From: Spongiibacteraceae bacterium
GTDB lineage: Bacteria; Pseudomonadota; Gammaproteobacteria; Pseudomonadales; Dasaniaceae
Direction of reading: 5' to 3'
DNA length: 64,000 nt
Assembly: GCA_028280715.1 (NCBI GenBank)
Contig: JANQLG010000001.1
Span: 62,001-126,000 of the forward strand
Within the stretch, counting starts at the first letter, position 1; each line of letters opens with the position of its first letter. The translations under genes were made by a program, and so were the position numbers. Shown one piece after another: positions 38,969 through 49,972 of the stretch. The notes under the pieces were generated by a model that did not search any database, was not told where the DNA came from, and saw nothing but the letters and a program-made list of their open reading frames with translations.

Positions 38969-39298
38969 ATGAAAGTGAATAAGTTATTAAAGCTGTGGGA
39001 AGAAACGGGAAATGGCCATCTTACCAATGAAGAATATAAGGTGCGATTGCCTATTGCCGATGCCGCCAAACTCCAAGCTTTGGCAGAGATGTATCCGAGG
39101 CGCTCGATAACAGACATTATTACTGATCTATTATCAGCTGCACTGGAAGACATTGAGTCAGGGATGCCCTACGAGAGCGGTGATAATATTGTGGCCATTG
39201 ATGAACAAGGTGACCCTCTTTACGAAGATATAGGCCCTACACCTCGTTATCTATCGCTGACAAAAAAACACATGAGTTCTTTAGAAGATACTCACTGA
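38969..39298 (+). CDS. Conserved small protein of unknown function
   Basis: 109 residues from the ATG at 38969, starting MKVNKLLKLWEETGNGHLT. A longer frame to 38921 adds 16 residues that look non-homologous. It contains YKVRLPIADAAKLQALAEMYPRRSITDIITDLLSAALEDIE, which looks like a ribbon-helix-helix or small helical domain (RxSxxxIIxxLL pattern). The acidic tail then reads EQGDPLYEDIGPTPRYLSLTKKH. I recall near-identical proteins in Pseudomonas labelled as a pilin assembly or type 1 pili tip component; that label seems weakly founded. It converges on an orphan parA gene. Confidence 0.8.
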   Translation: MKVNKLLKLWEETGNGHLTNEEYKVRLPIADAAKLQALAEMYPRRSITDIITDLLSAALEDIESGMPYESGDNIVAIDEQGDPLYEDIGPTPRYLSLTKKHMSSLEDTH

Positions 39299-39408
39299 TT
39301 TTTAGTTCGCTAAAACAAGTGTCTCTAAAGCAGTCTGAAGGCGCTGTAACGGTTCCTTAGCATAAGCCTTTTCCTTAGCGATTTTACTCCCTCCACACAT
39401 TTGTTCAT

Positions 39409-40275
39409 TTATTGTGCAAACAAAGATGCAACCCTCTCCTGGATAGGTATCTCTTCACGCACAATCAAAGCCTCACCTGCCAATTCGCGATAGAGTCTTT
39501 CAAATTCCTGAGACAATTTATGGTCCGGGTATAAATTCACCAAGGGCATTTGCATCGCATGGGACTCTTTCATCTTAACCGATGACGATATATAGCTTTG
39601 CAAAATAGGCATTCTCTCCTCAATCAGTTCATTGAGCAGCTGTTTTGGAAAACGAGCCTGCTTATTGAATTGATTCACTATGATGCCACCGATAATTAAA
39701 TCAGGGTTATGATCTTCCTGAAGTTCAATCACGTTCTGCAACAGGCTGTACAGTGACTGTCTGGAAAAAGTATCGCAATCAAAGGGGATTAATACGTTGT
39801 CTGCGGCAATTAACGCTGACTTGCTGTAGAAATTAAAAATGGGAGCTGTATCGATATAAATATGTTCAAACTCTTTATTCAGCTCAATCAGCGCTTCACG
39901 TAATTTATAAATTTTATACCGCGACTCCAGTTCGCGCTCCATTAGGTCCAATGCCGGATTCGACGCCATTAAGTACAAATTTTCGATTTTGGTTTCCGCA
40001 ACATATTCCATAGGATCTTTATTGGGTGTGAACAGATCCATAGATTGCTTAAATAGACCAACGATAGAGCCTTCGCCCAATAACTGATGATCCTGATCGT
40101 GGGCATAGCTCAGATTGAGTGGTTGCTCGTGCCCTAGGTAGTAGCTGGAATTGGCCTGCACATCCAAATCAACTACAAGTGTTTTATAACCGCGGTTAGC
40201 ACTGATTGCTGCTAAATTGCAGGTGATACTTGATTTGCCTACACCACCTTTCTGATTAAAGATCACTCTTCTCAT
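39409..40275 (-). CDS. Orphan ParA/Soj-family ATPase
   Basis: Deviant Walker ATPase of 288 residues. The start [23 protein letters not shown] has the deviant P-loop with both lysines. [15 protein letters not shown] is the Walker A' Asp region, [35 protein letters not shown] the Walker B part, and [12 protein letters not shown] follows. It lacks the N-terminal DNA-binding domain of plasmid ParA of type Ia. There is no parB gene or parS-like cluster next to it, so it may position another cargo. Its neighbours are a small conserved protein and an OmpA-family lipoprotein, an association I also recall from Pseudomonas. The alternative start at 40278 is one codon earlier. Confidence 0.88.
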   Translation of the reverse strand: MRRVIFNQKGGVGKSSITCNLAAISANRGYKTLVVDLDVQANSSYYLGHEQPLNLSYAHDQDHQLLGEGSIVGLFKQSMDLFTPNKDPMEYVAETKIENLYLMASNPALDLMERELESRYKIYKLREALIELNKEFEHIYIDTAPIFNFYSKSALIAADNVLIPFDCDTFSRQSLYSLLQNVIELQEDHNPDLIIGGIIVNQFNKQARFPKQLLNELIEERMPILQSYISSSVKMKESHAMQMPLVNLYPDHKLSQEFERLYRELAGEALIVREEIPIQERVASLFAQ

Positions 40276-40623
40276 CACACATTATCCTTTTTGTTGATTA
40301 TGATTTGCGCAGATGGACATTGAGAGTCTCAGTTACTCTCAAACACATCTTATAGTATGTTGGATGGAGTTTTTATTACAGAAAACACTACATCTAGTTT
40401 GCAGTGACATTCTATTCACTATTGGTTACAAGATCGACAAAAAATTTTCATTTCATCAATAAAATTATTTAAAAAGTCTCACTTTTTTCACTAAACGTCA
40501 TAATTTTGCAATTAAGTACAGCATCGTTTTGTTTTTGTTCAGGAACCATTTGCTATCCTCCCGGTCGATGTACCAAAATCGGGCATAAATAAAATATTGA
40601 TCACTAATTAAAGGAGTGTCTGT
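40276..40623. other. Divergent regulatory region between parA and the OmpA-family gene
   Basis: About 345 AT-rich bases. On the minus strand a TATAAG box (40349-40354) could be the parA -10. An 8-bp inverted repeat, TTGAGAGT (40320-40327) with ACTCTCAA (40335-40342), spans the start site it predicts. On the plus side AAAGGAG precedes the OmpA-family ATG at 40624; no clear promoter was seen for it. Confidence 0.4.
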
Positions 40624-41265
40624 ATGTCGATTCACCAAAAATCACTTGCTGTTGCGTTTTCTGCTCTGCTTACAGCCTGTACCACTAACCCCTATACCGG
40701 CGAACAACAAGCGAGCAAAGCAGCCACCTATGGAGCAGGAGCAGCTGTGGTCTGCGCATTAATCGGCGCAACTGAATCAAGTAAGCGAGCAAGAAATGCA
40801 GCACTAGGTTGTGGCATCGTAGGTGCAGGCGTCGGCGCTTATATGGATGCGCAGGAAGCTAAACTCAGAGAACAGTTGCAGGGCACCGGTGTTAGCGTCA
40901 TACGCGAAGGCAACAACATCCGTTTAGTAATGCCAGGTAATATCACCTTTGAGACCGATAAATCTAACTTACGCTCCAGTTTTTATAGCGTGTTAAATTC
41001 CGTCTCATTGGTGTTGGCTCAATACAATGACACGACTATGCGTGTTACTGGCCACACCGACAGCACAGGTTCTGACCAATACAATCAACAGTTATCAGAG
41101 CAACGCGCGCAAAGTGTTGCCAGTTATCTGGTAACACAGGGTGTTACTCGCGAGCGCATGTATGTTGAAGGGATGGGAGAAACTTTGCATGTTGCAGATA
41201 ACAGCACTCCCGAAGGCAGGGCTGCGAATCGACGCGTTGAACTCTTTATTTTGCCCAAGGCTTGA
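40624..41265 (+). CDS. OmpA-family lipoprotein (YiaD-like)
   Basis: Outer-membrane lipoprotein of 213 residues that should bind peptidoglycan. The signal ends in the lipobox LLTAC with Cys19. A glycine-zipper region at about 35-80 (AATYGAGAAVVCALIGA, GCGIVGAGVGAYMDAQEA) precedes the OmpA-like domain (about 95-213). That domain has ITFETDKSNLR, VTGHTDSTGSDQYNQQLSEQRAQSV and the end GRAANRRVELFI. The DAP-binding Asp and Arg residues are present. It is related to YiaD of E. coli and LptF of P. aeruginosa (an OmpA-like protein unrelated to the LPS exporter LptF). Confidence 0.92.
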   Translation: MSIHQKSLAVAFSALLTACTTNPYTGEQQASKAATYGAGAAVVCALIGATESSKRARNAALGCGIVGAGVGAYMDAQEAKLREQLQGTGVSVIREGNNIRLVMPGNITFETDKSNLRSSFYSVLNSVSLVLAQYNDTTMRVTGHTDSTGSDQYNQQLSEQRAQSVASYLVTQGVTRERMYVEGMGETLHVADNSTPEGRAANRRVELFILPKA

Positions 41266-41290
41266 TCTAAGCTTTCATCAGACTTAATTA

Positions 41291-41318
41291 AAAAAACCGG
41301 CTAAAAGCCGGTTTTTTT
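41291..41318. terminator. Intrinsic terminator between OmpA-family gene and apbC
   Basis: AACCGGCT and AGCCGGTT enclose AAA; seven T residues follow on the plus strand and at least six on the minus strand. It serves both the OmpA-family gene and the convergent apbC. Confidence 0.85.
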
Positions 41319-41346
41319 AATTCTTAGCTCAATAATTTTTTGAAAA

Positions 41347-42441
41347 CTAGTCGTCTTTAACTACTATGGTTGGCGCCACCGATAACTGACTGGCAGTATT
41401 CGCTAATTGCACAGCCATATTTCGTGCAATCTCTCCATAAAGCTGCGCCTCATCACTATCAGGAGCCGCTACCACAGTCGGCTTACCACTATCGGTTTGC
41501 TGACGAATCGACATAGACAAAGGCAAAGCACCCAGTAATGGCACCTGATAATCCGCAGCAATACGATCACCGCCACCTTCACCAAAAATATGCTCCTGGT
41601 GCCCGCACTTGCTACAGATATGAATGGCCATATTTTCAACTATGCCGAGAATAGGCACCTGCACCTTGTTGAACATTTCGATACCTTTCTGTGCATCCAA
41701 CAGAGCGATATCCTGTGGCGTCGTTACAATTACTGCACCGGCTACCGCCGCTTTTTGCGATAGCGTCAGTTGAATATCACCTGTGCCCGGTGGCATATCG
41801 ATAATCAGGTAATCCAGCTCGCCCCACCAGGTTTGCGCCAATAATTGATTAAGTGCACCACCGGCCATAGGTCCACGCCATACCATCGGTGTCTTATCCG
41901 TCACCAAATACCCCATAGACATGGTTTTCAGACCGTAGGCTTCTACCGGCAGCAGATACTGCTGCCCTTCTTGCTCCGGACGCTGATCTTCTTCTATGCC
42001 CAACATCAACTGCTGGCTGGGACCGTAAATATCAGCGTCAAGCAGACCTACTTTGGCGCCATCACGTGCCAGAGCTAGCGCCAGATTCACTGAAGTGGTG
42101 GACTTACCCACACCGCCTTTGCCGGAAGCTACCGCAATAATGTTTTTAACCCTCTCCATATTGCGCATATCTTGCTGTTGCTTGATGACAGGAATATCCC
42201 AACCGATTTCAACGCTTACATTACTGACTCCAGGCAATTCGCTGATCAAACCAACAATAGCCTTTTGCATATCAGCCTTAAGTGAAGCAACTGCAAAGGG
42301 TAATTTAATAGCTATGGTGACCATACCGCCATCCACATCAATAGACTCTACGGCACCCGCAGACAATGGACTCCTATCCAAATGGGGAATGGTATAGCTA
42401 AGTAATGCTTGTTCGATATGCGCCTGGGAAACTGCAGACAT
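41347..42441 (-). CDS. apbC: Iron-sulfur cluster carrier protein ApbC (Mrp)
   Basis: P-loop ATPase scaffold that carries and transfers [4Fe-4S] clusters. It has 364 residues from the ATG at 42441, chosen because GGAG lies six bases upstream; the longer frame to 42477 lacks this. The N-terminal MIP18-like domain (about 5-85) precedes the ATPase, with ASGKGGVGKSTT at about 106-117, DADIYGPSQQLMLG, and MPPGTGDIQLTLSQ. The cluster-binding CxxC is ICSKCGHQEHIFG. It is divergent from metG, the common gammaproteobacterial pairing. Confidence 0.94.
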   Translation of the reverse strand: MSAVSQAHIEQALLSYTIPHLDRSPLSAGAVESIDVDGGMVTIAIKLPFAVASLKADMQKAIVGLISELPGVSNVSVEIGWDIPVIKQQQDMRNMERVKNIIAVASGKGGVGKSTTSVNLALALARDGAKVGLLDADIYGPSQQLMLGIEEDQRPEQEGQQYLLPVEAYGLKTMSMGYLVTDKTPMVWRGPMAGGALNQLLAQTWWGELDYLIIDMPPGTGDIQLTLSQKAAVAGAVIVTTPQDIALLDAQKGIEMFNKVQVPILGIVENMAIHICSKCGHQEHIFGEGGGDRIAADYQVPLLGALPLSMSIRQQTDSGKPTVVAAPDSDEAQLYGEIARNMAVQLANTASQLSVAPTIVVKDD

Positions 42442-42651
42442 GACTAACTCCGAAAAATGCTGAGAGAGAAAGGACAAAACCTCGGATTTTACTCGGACAT
42501 AACCTAAAGCTCAAAAATAACTGCTGAAACAGCCGCTTAGGAGAACTCAGCTGGTGTAATAAATAAGCAAAAACGCTATAGTAGCGCCCCCTATATCAAC
42601 CCATTTTGTAACAAGCCCTTTTTAACTTAACAACTTGCTATTGATTGACCT

Positions 42652-44691
42652 ATGAGCCAAACCTCGCCACGCAAGATTTTAGTCACCAGTGCCCTGCCCT
42701 ATGCCAATGGCCCACTACACCTGGGACATCTACTGGAAACCATTCAAACGGATATTTGGGTGCGTTTTCAACAGCAACGCGGGAACGACTGCATTTATGT
42801 CTGTGCTGATGATGCTCACGGCACTGCCATCATGCTGACGGCTGAAAAAAATGGCATCACTGCCGAGCAGCAAATCGCTAATGTACAAGCAGAGCACGAA
42901 AAAGACTTTGCCGATTTTTTAATTGGCTTTAATAACTACCACTCAACACACTCGGAAGAAAACAAACATTACGCCGAAACAATTTACAAACGATTGCGGG
43001 ACAATGGCCATATCGCCACCAGAGAAATCACTCAATTATATGATCCAGAGAAAGAACTCTTTCTGGCTGACCGCTATATCAAAGGCACCTGCCCGAAGTG
43101 TAAAGCCGAAGATCAATACGGCGATAACTGCGAAGTGTGCGGCGCCACCTATAGCCCGGCAGACCTGATTAATCCGAAATCAGCAATCTCCGGTGCAACT
43201 CCCATCGAAAAAGAATCAACCCACTACTTTTTTACCCTGCCGGCATTCAATGACTTACTGAAGGAATGGACCCGCAGTGGCCGTTTACAGGATCAAATCG
43301 CTAATAAATTAGGCGAATGGCTGGATCTGGGGTTACAGGAATGGGATATCTCCCGCGACGCGCCCTATTTTGGTTTCGAGATTCCCGATGCCCCCGGCAA
43401 ATATTTTTACGTGTGGCTGGATGCTCCCATCGGCTATATGGCCAGCTTCCAGAACTACTGTGATAAATCCGGGCTTAATTTTGACGATTACTGGGATAAA
43501 GATGCCGATACTGAGCTGTACCATTTTATCGGTAAAGACATCATTAATTTCCATGGTTTGTTCTGGCCCGCCATGTTGGACTCTGCCGGCTTCCGCAAAC
43601 CTACAGCGATCTATGTGCACGGCTTTATCACGGTAAATGGCCAAAAAATGTCGAAATCCCGCGGTACTTTTATCCAGGCCTCTACTTACCTGAAACATCT
43701 CGACCCTGAATATCTGCGTTATTACTACGCCGCAAAACTGTCTGGGTCAGTGGATGATATCGACTTGAACCTGGAAGATTTTACCCAGCGCGTTAATTCT
43801 GATCTGGTCGGTAAAGTCGTCAATATTGCTTCGCGCTCGGCTAAATTTATTACCAAAGGTGGTGATGGAAAATTATCAGGCACATTGGCTAACGAAGCCC
43901 TATGGCAACAAGCCGTTGAGAAAAGCACTGTAATTGCCGAATTCTACGAACAACGCGAATTCGGCAAAGCTATTCGTGAAATCATGGCGCTTGCTGATGC
44001 CACTAACGAATATTTCGATAGCCAGGAGCCCTGGAAGCTGGCCAAGGAAGAAGGCAAAGAACAACAAGTCATTGAAGTAAGCTCACTGTGCATTAATTTG
44101 TTTCGTTTAATCATGATTTACTTAAAGCCAGTGTTACCCAACACTGCTGAAAAAGCCGCGGCCTTTTTAAATTGCCAACTGGAGTGGACTGATAATCTAG
44201 AACCATTATTGGGCCACACCATCAATAAATTCAAACCTCTAATGACTCGTGTCGATAAAGATAAAGTGGATGCTATGGTCGAAGACAGCAAAGAAGCCGA
44301 AGCTAAACTCCAGTCTCAACCCAAAAGGCCCACCAAAGAAAACACTGATGATTTCATCGAGTTTGACGACTTTGCCAAAGTAGATTTGCGTGTTGCAGAA
44401 ATAATCGCTGCTGACCATGTCGAAGGCGCAGATAAATTATTGCAGCTCACACTGAGCTTGGGAGATGATGGCACCCGCAACGTGTTTGCCGGCATTAAAT
44501 CCGCTTATAACCCTGAGGACCTTGTGGGCAAATTAACGGTTATGGTAGCCAATCTCAAACCGCGTAAAATGAAATTCGGGGTTTCCGAGGGAATGGTCAT
44601 CGCGGCAGGGCCTGGTGGCAAAGATATTTGGTTACTCTCTCCAGATAGCACACCAGATAGCGGCGCAAAACCCGGGATGAAGGTAAAATAA
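42652..44691 (+). CDS. metG: Methionyl-tRNA synthetase
   Basis: Charges initiator and elongator tRNA-Met. It is 679 residues, including the C-terminal tRNA-binding dimerisation domain. HIGH is HLGH at 23-26 ([16 protein letters not shown]). The zinc knuckle is [18 protein letters not shown] with four cysteines. KMSKS is at 332-336 in [13 protein letters not shown]. The C-terminal domain (about 575-679) has [23 protein letters not shown] and [19 protein letters not shown]. It precedes the rsx operon by 47 bp and might be co-transcribed with it. Confidence 0.97.
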   Translation: MSQTSPRKILVTSALPYANGPLHLGHLLETIQTDIWVRFQQQRGNDCIYVCADDAHGTAIMLTAEKNGITAEQQIANVQAEHEKDFADFLIGFNNYHSTHSEENKHYAETIYKRLRDNGHIATREITQLYDPEKELFLADRYIKGTCPKCKAEDQYGDNCEVCGATYSPADLINPKSAISGATPIEKESTHYFFTLPAFNDLLKEWTRSGRLQDQIANKLGEWLDLGLQEWDISRDAPYFGFEIPDAPGKYFYVWLDAPIGYMASFQNYCDKSGLNFDDYWDKDADTELYHFIGKDIINFHGLFWPAMLDSAGFRKPTAIYVHGFITVNGQKMSKSRGTFIQASTYLKHLDPEYLRYYYAAKLSGSVDDIDLNLEDFTQRVNSDLVGKVVNIASRSAKFITKGGDGKLSGTLANEALWQQAVEKSTVIAEFYEQREFGKAIREIMALADATNEYFDSQEPWKLAKEEGKEQQVIEVSSLCINLFRLIMIYLKPVLPNTAEKAAAFLNCQLEWTDNLEPLLGHTINKFKPLMTRVDKDKVDAMVEDSKEAEAKLQSQPKRPTKENTDDFIEFDDFAKVDLRVAEIIAADHVEGADKLLQLTLSLGDDGTRNVFAGIKSAYNPEDLVGKLTVMVANLKPRKMKFGVSEGMVIAAGPGGKDIWLLSPDSTPDSGAKPGMKVK

Positions 44692-44738
44692 TCCCATGTA
44701 ATGGCCGTAAATATAAGACCACAGGTAAAATGTAAAAC

Positions 44739-45317
44739 ATGCTGGCAGACTATTCATTGTTATTAGTTGGAGCCATTCTGGTTAACAACTTTGTGTTAGT
44801 ACAGTTTCTCGGACTGTGCCCTTTTATGGGCGTATCCAACAAACTGGAAACCGCTATCGGTATGTCCAGCGCCACCACCTTTGTATTAACGTTAGCGTCG
44901 GTAGTCAGTTGGTTAACCTATCACTGGTTACTACTCCCTCTCGGTCTTGAATACCTGAGAACTATCTCATTCATTTTGGTGATAGCCGTTGTCGTGCAAT
45001 TTACCGAAATGGTGGTTCGTAAAAGCAGCCCCCTACTCTATAAAGTATTGGGCGTTTTTCTACCGCTTATCACTACAAACTGTGCCGTGTTAGGTGTTGC
45101 ACTGCTTAATATCAACAAACAACACAGCTTTTTGGAATCTGCCGTTTATGGCTTTGGTGCAGCCGTTGGTTTTTCACTGGTGTTAGTATTATTTGCTGCC
45201 ATGCGCGAGCGGTTGGCTGTAGCCGATGTACCGGAACCCTTCAAGGGCGCAGCTATCGGAATGATTACCGCAGGCTTAATGTCTCTCGCCTTCATGGGCT
45301 TTGCCGGTCTAGTGTAA
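44739..45317 (+). CDS. rsxA: Electron transport complex subunit RsxA
   Basis: Integral membrane subunit of the Rsx/Rnf complex, which moves electrons between NADH and ferredoxin-like acceptors coupled to an ion gradient; in E. coli Rsx reduces SoxR. It is 192 residues with six predicted helices. The start [28 protein letters not shown] and the middle [16 protein letters not shown] carry the paired cysteines thought to hold the intramembrane cluster. It resembles RsxE (both have LITTNC), as expected for these paralogous subunits. It is first in rsxABCDGE. Confidence 0.95.
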   Translation: MLADYSLLLVGAILVNNFVLVQFLGLCPFMGVSNKLETAIGMSSATTFVLTLASVVSWLTYHWLLLPLGLEYLRTISFILVIAVVVQFTEMVVRKSSPLLYKVLGVFLPLITTNCAVLGVALLNINKQHSFLESAVYGFGAAVGFSLVLVLFAAMRERLAVADVPEPFKGAAIGMITAGLMSLAFMGFAGLV

Positions 45318-45328
45318 GAGTAAAGCGC

Positions 45329-45937
45329 ATGATTGAACTGATTCAACAAAATCCGTTTATTGCTGCCATTGGCGCTTTGTTACTGTTGGGTGTTCCCTTT
45401 GGCGCGTTACTGGGTTTTGCTGCCGTTAAATTTAAAACCGAAGGCGACCCTATCGCCGATCAAATAGAAGCTCTGCTGCCACAAACTCAATGTGGTCAGT
45501 GCAGCTACCCTGGATGCCGCCCCTATGCCGAAGCCATTGCCAACGGTGAAGCCATTAACAAATGTCCACCCGGTGGTGAAAGCACTATCAATGCCTTAGC
45601 CGATTTGTTAGATGTGGAAGCTGTTCCACTGGATGCAGAACATGGCGAAGAGAATGTAAAGACCGTTGCTTTCATCCGTGAAGCGGAATGCATTGGTTGC
45701 ACCAAATGTATCCAAGCTTGCCCGGTAGATGCCATCCTAGGTGCGGCCAAACAGATGCACACTGTCATCAAAAGTGAATGCACCGGCTGCGATCTTTGCG
45801 TTGAGCCCTGTCCTGTAGATTGCATTGACATGCTACCTATCGAGACAACGTTGCAGAGCTGGAGCTGGGATTTACCCAAATCCTCCGAAAATATTATTGC
45901 CACTGATCGAACAAACTCGAAAGAGGTGGCAGCATGA
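45329..45937 (+). CDS. rsxB: Electron transport complex subunit RsxB (Fe-S protein)
   Basis: Membrane-anchored multi-cluster ferredoxin subunit, 202 residues. One N-terminal helix (about 10-32) is followed by Cys55, Cys58, Cys63 and Cys79 in [16 protein letters not shown] and KCPPGG, a four-cysteine cluster site. Two ferredoxin-like sites follow: Cys121/124/127/131 ([16 protein letters not shown]) and Cys151/154/157/161 ([18 protein letters not shown]). This subunit distinguishes Rsx/Rnf from the related Na+-Nqr complex. It lies 11 bp after rsxA, and its stop overlaps the rsxC start by 4 bp. Confidence 0.96.
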   Translation: MIELIQQNPFIAAIGALLLLGVPFGALLGFAAVKFKTEGDPIADQIEALLPQTQCGQCSYPGCRPYAEAIANGEAINKCPPGGESTINALADLLDVEAVPLDAEHGEENVKTVAFIREAECIGCTKCIQACPVDAILGAAKQMHTVIKSECTGCDLCVEPCPVDCIDMLPIETTLQSWSWDLPKSSENIIATDRTNSKEVAA

Positions 45938-48246
45938 GGAAAATTTGGGATATACACGGCGGCATACACCCGGCGGAAAATAAAACCCAATCCAATCAGG
46001 AAGCGATCACCCAAGCGGGTATCCCTGCAGAATTAATTTTCCCACTATCGCAACATATTGGCGCACCAGCAAGCCCTGTCGTTAGCGTTGGTCAGCACAT
46101 ATTGAAAGGTGAGAAAATTGCCGAAGCCAAAGGCTTTGTCAGCGTACCTGTGCATGCTTCAACATCCGGTGAAGTAATTGCCATTGAAAATCATTTTATA
46201 GCGCATCCATCAGGCATGACAGCACCTTGTATCATCATTAGACCTGATGGCAAAGATCAGTGGATTGAACATCAGGGCATTAGCGATTACACCACGATAG
46301 AAAAAACTGAATTACTCAATCGTATTCGCGATGCCGGCATAGCGGGCATGGGCGGTGCCGGTTTTCCATCGGCGGTAAAACTCAACCTGCGTGATGACCA
46401 GATTATCGAAACGCTTATTATTAATGGTACCGAATGCGAACCTTATATCACATCCGACGATCGCCTGATGCGCGAACGTGCCGAGGAAATAATTGAAGGC
46501 GTCAAAATTCTTCAGCATTTAATTTCACCAGTTAAAGAAACCTTAATCGGTATCGAAGATAATAAACCGGAAGCGATTGCAGCCATGAAAGCGGCCGCCG
46601 CTGGAACGACCATTGACGTAGTGGTATTCCCAACCAAATATCCTTCCGGTGGTGAAAAACAATTAATTCAAATTCTGACCGGCAAAGAAGTCCCTTCAGG
46701 CGGACTGCCAGCTCAAGTCGGTATAGTTTGTCAAAACATTGGGACTACATACGCTGTTTATCGCGCCGTTCAATATGGCGAACCTTTGATTTCGCGTATC
46801 ACCACCGTTACCGGCAGCGCCTGTGAACGACAAAGCAATTTTGAAGTACTGCTTGGCACACCTATTCACTATTTGTTGAACCTCTGCGGCTATCAGGCGG
46901 AACGTTGTTCACGTTTAGTGATGGGAGGCCCGATGATGGGTTTTTCTCTCGAAAGTGCTGACGTTCCGGTAGTAAAAACCACTAACTGCGTGTTGGCACC
47001 TACACCCAACGAATTACCGCCGCCCGCCCCGGTACAGGCTTGTATTCGCTGCGGCATGTGTGCGGAAGCCTGCCCGGTTTCGCTACTTCCACAACAGATG
47101 TACTGGTTTGCCCGCGCCAAGGAATACGACAAGCTCGAAGGCCACAATTTGATGGACTGTATCGAGTGCGGTGCCTGCTCCTATGCCTGCCCCAGTAATA
47201 TTCCGTTAGTCCAATATTATCGCGCCTCCAAAGCAGAAATCAGACAGCAGAAACTGGATGCGGAAAAAGCTGAGCATTCCAAAGCTCGCTTCGAAGCACG
47301 TCAGGCTCGCATCGAACGACAAGAGGCCGAAAAAGAAGCCAAGCGTGCAGCGCGCAAAGCAGCCGCTGAAGCCAAGGCTGCTGCAGGTAGCGACAATCAG
47401 GAATCCAAACAGGATGCCGTGCAAGCCGCTATAGAACGCGCAAAGGCCAAACGCGCAGGCGGCGCCACTGCCACACCACAATCCAAAACAGATCTGGAAA
47501 AAGCCGTTACCGCAGCAGAAAAACGCTTAGCAACTGCCAGAGAAAAACTGCAGCAAGCAGAAGAACAAGGAGCCGACACCGTCCCCGCATTTAAAACCGG
47601 TGTTGAAAAGTCAGAAAACAAACTGGCCAAGGTCAAAGCAGCGTTAGATGATTTTATCGCCAACAACCCGCAGGCAAGTACACCTGCTGCCAGTACTACC
47701 AACGATCCAGCACAGCTCGCCATTGAACGTGCTCAACAAAAACGCGCCGGTGCCGCAACACAATCGCCACTGGAAAAAGTGGAACAGCAAATCACTTCAC
47801 TGAAAACGCGTATCGATAAGGCACAAGCCAAACTGGCTGAGGCACGTGCAGAAAATTCCGACAAGCTGGAAATCTTTGAAACCTCAGTGCAAAAACTGCA
47901 GGAAAAACTCGCAGAAGCTGAGCAGCAAAAACAGCAGCTGCAAACTGAAAGCCCAACAAGCAATAAGATTGAAACGAATGATCCGGCCAAACAAGCTGCT
48001 GATGACATTATTGCTCGAGCGCTGGCCAAACGCGAAGCAGCCTCCAAAATGACTGATCTGGAGCGTTTGCAAAATGCGGTGAACTCAATCGAAACACGTA
48101 TTGCAAAAACCAAAGAAAAGCTAACTGTTGCTGAACAAGAAGGTAGCGATACGATTGATATTCTTACCGAATCGGTGAAAAAACTCGAAGTTAAACTCGT
48201 CGAAGCCAAGCAAGCACTGAGCGACTACGAGGATCAACAGGGTTAA
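45934..48246 (+). CDS. rsxC: Electron transport complex subunit RsxC with long C-terminal repeats
   Basis: NADH- and FMN-binding peripheral subunit, 770 residues. The core (1 to about 440) has [13 protein letters not shown] (nucleotide site), [19 protein letters not shown], and two 4Fe-4S sites, [17 protein letters not shown] and [16 protein letters not shown]. The rest is Lys/Glu/Ala-rich coiled coil with three repeats of about 90 residues. Each has a short [13 protein letters not shown]-type segment and a coil, for example [39 protein letters not shown] and [19 protein letters not shown]. Variable-length C-terminal extensions are known for RsxC of E. coli; these are long and regular. The start overlaps rsxB (ATGA-type coupling). 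Confidence 0.95.
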   Translation: MRKIWDIHGGIHPAENKTQSNQEAITQAGIPAELIFPLSQHIGAPASPVVSVGQHILKGEKIAEAKGFVSVPVHASTSGEVIAIENHFIAHPSGMTAPCIIIRPDGKDQWIEHQGISDYTTIEKTELLNRIRDAGIAGMGGAGFPSAVKLNLRDDQIIETLIINGTECEPYITSDDRLMRERAEEIIEGVKILQHLISPVKETLIGIEDNKPEAIAAMKAAAAGTTIDVVVFPTKYPSGGEKQLIQILTGKEVPSGGLPAQVGIVCQNIGTTYAVYRAVQYGEPLISRITTVTGSACERQSNFEVLLGTPIHYLLNLCGYQAERCSRLVMGGPMMGFSLESADVPVVKTTNCVLAPTPNELPPPAPVQACIRCGMCAEACPVSLLPQQMYWFARAKEYDKLEGHNLMDCIECGACSYACPSNIPLVQYYRASKAEIRQQKLDAEKAEHSKARFEARQARIERQEAEKEAKRAARKAAAEAKAAAGSDNQESKQDAVQAAIERAKAKRAGGATATPQSKTDLEKAVTAAEKRLATAREKLQQAEEQGADTVPAFKTGVEKSENKLAKVKAALDDFIANNPQASTPAASTTNDPAQLAIERAQQKRAGAATQSPLEKVEQQITSLKTRIDKAQAKLAEARAENSDKLEIFETSVQKLQEKLAEAEQQKQQLQTESPTSNKIETNDPAKQAADDIIARALAKREAASKMTDLERLQNAVNSIETRIAKTKEKLTVAEQEGSDTIDILTESVKKLEVKLVEAKQALSDYEDQQG

Positions 48247-48248
48247 TT

Positions 48249-49304
48249 ATGGCATTGCTTAACGTCACTTCGCCCCACACCACTAACACCATGAATACAG
48301 CGCGGGTGATGCAACTGGTATTGCTCGCTACTATTCCCGGTGTATTGGCGTTAACCTGGCACTTTGGTTGGGGAACCTTGGTGAATATTGCCTGGGCATC
48401 TATGGTAGCAATTGCCGCCGAATCTCTGATGCTGTATTTACGCAAACGCCCCATATCCTTTTATCTCTCGGATTGCAGTGCGTTGGTAACCGCAGTTTTA
48501 CTCGGCATTGCACTACCGCCCTATTCACCCTGGTGGTTAATTTTTGTCGGTGTGGGCTTCGCTATTATTATCGCCAAACACCTCTACGGTGGCATGGGTT
48601 TTAATCCCTTTAACCCTGCCATGGTGGGTTATGTGGTACTGCTGATTTCCTATCCCGTAGAAATGACTATTTGGGCGACACCTCGGGAAGCTCTCGAACT
48701 TGACTTACCCAGTATCGGCGATGCGATACAAGCCTTATTCCTCGGCCGTGATGCCGTAGCTGTGTTAACCGTCGACGGTATCACCATGGCCACACCGTTA
48801 GACGTACTAAAACAAAATAACACATTGCTAGTTGACGATTTGTGGGCACAATCACCGCAATTTGGACGATGGGCTGGAGCCGGTTGGGAATGGGCAAACC
48901 TGGGCTTTCTTGCCGGTGGTATTTTTCTGTTAACTCAGCGCGTATTTACCTGGCATGCACCGATTTCCATGCTGATTTCGCTGACGATCATGGCAACCCT
49001 CTTTTATGATGGCGGCAGTTCAAATTCAGGTGGCTCACCGCTATTTCATTTGCTAAGTGGTGCCACGATGTTGGGCGCTTTTTTTATTGTGACTGACCCA
49101 GTGACCTCAGCCGTCTCTGTTAAAGGACGAATAATCTATGGTGCAGCCATCGGTATCTTGTTGTATTTAATCAGGGTGTGGGGCAACTATCCGGATGCTA
49201 TTGCCTTCTCTGTGCTGTTGATGAATTTTGCTGCGCCCTTAATTGATCATTACACTCAGCCCAGAACCTATGGCCATCAGTCTAATAGGCCAAGGGGAGA
49301 ATGA
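48249..49304 (+). CDS. rsxD: Electron transport complex subunit RsxD
   Basis: Integral membrane subunit with about nine helices, 351 residues. It carries a covalently bound FMN in related complexes; the candidate is Thr182 in VDGITMATPLD. The loop KHLYGGMGFNPFNPAMVGY and the late SGATMLGAFFIVTDPVTSAVS are conserved in RsxD/NqrB. The start follows rsxC by 2 bp and its stop overlaps the rsxG ATG, showing tight coupling. Confidence 0.95.
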   Translation: MALLNVTSPHTTNTMNTARVMQLVLLATIPGVLALTWHFGWGTLVNIAWASMVAIAAESLMLYLRKRPISFYLSDCSALVTAVLLGIALPPYSPWWLIFVGVGFAIIIAKHLYGGMGFNPFNPAMVGYVVLLISYPVEMTIWATPREALELDLPSIGDAIQALFLGRDAVAVLTVDGITMATPLDVLKQNNTLLVDDLWAQSPQFGRWAGAGWEWANLGFLAGGIFLLTQRVFTWHAPISMLISLTIMATLFYDGGSSNSGGSPLFHLLSGATMLGAFFIVTDPVTSAVSVKGRIIYGAAIGILLYLIRVWGNYPDAIAFSVLLMNFAAPLIDHYTQPRTYGHQSNRPRGE

Positions 49305-49972
49305 CGGTTATGTTAGGCGAATCCATTGGCCGCAATGCCATTTTATTAGGGCTATTTGCTGTAATCAGTACCGCCATTATCGCCGGTACTTTTTTGGGTA
49401 CACGCGGGACTATTGGCGAGAACATTCGCCAGGCTGAGGAAAAAGCACTGCTGGAGATTGTCCCTAAATCGATGCATAACAATTCCATGTTAGACGATGC
49501 ATACCCAATTGCAGATAGCGACTTACTTGGCCTACGTGAAGAAAAGCAATATTACATAGCACGTCAGGATGATTCACCCGTTGCGATTATTATGCCCGCA
49601 ACAGCGCGTGATGGTTATACCGGTGATATTGATATGATTATCGGCATTAATATCGATGGCACGGTTACCGGCGTCAGAGTACTTTCTCACCGCGAAACAC
49701 CTGGCTTAGGGGATGCAATCGATAGAAAGAAAAGCGACTGGGTCGATGACTTTGGTACAAAATCTCTGTTGAACCCCACTATCGATCAATGGAAAGTCAA
49801 AAAAGATGGCGGTGTGTTTGACCAATTTACCGGTGCCACTATTACACCGAGAGCAGTCACCCGATCGGTACTAAAAGCGCTGCAATACTTTGAACAACAT
49901 CGCGATGCGTTATTGGCAGCAAAGCCTTCCACTAGTGAGGCGCAAGATAGTAAGGAGTTAAGCAATGGCTAA
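49301..49972 (+). CDS. rsxG: Electron transport complex subunit RsxG
   Basis: Periplasm-facing flavin subunit with one N-terminal helix (about 10-32), 223 residues. The covalent FMN site is TGAT at 177-180 ([17 protein letters not shown]), Thr180 the expected attachment. The preceding [15 protein letters not shown] segment is also a family signature. The ATG at 49301 overlaps the rsxD stop; a second in-frame ATG three codons later is possible. The stop overlaps the rsxE start by eight bases. Confidence 0.94.
   Translation: MTVMLGESIGRNAILLGLFAVISTAIIAGTFLGTRGTIGENIRQAEEKALLEIVPKSMHNNSMLDDAYPIADSDLLGLREEKQYYIARQDDSPVAIIMPATARDGYTGDIDMIIGINIDGTVTGVRVLSHRETPGLGDAIDRKKSDWVDDFGTKSLLNPTIDQWKVKKDGGVFDQFTGATITPRAVTRSVLKALQYFEQHRDALLAAKPSTSEAQDSKELSNG

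Noticed and set aside
47397-48209. Ser/Cys/Ala-rich antisense open frames in rsxC
   Set aside because: Arise from the repetitive Lys/Glu/Ala coding of rsxC; no start signals.
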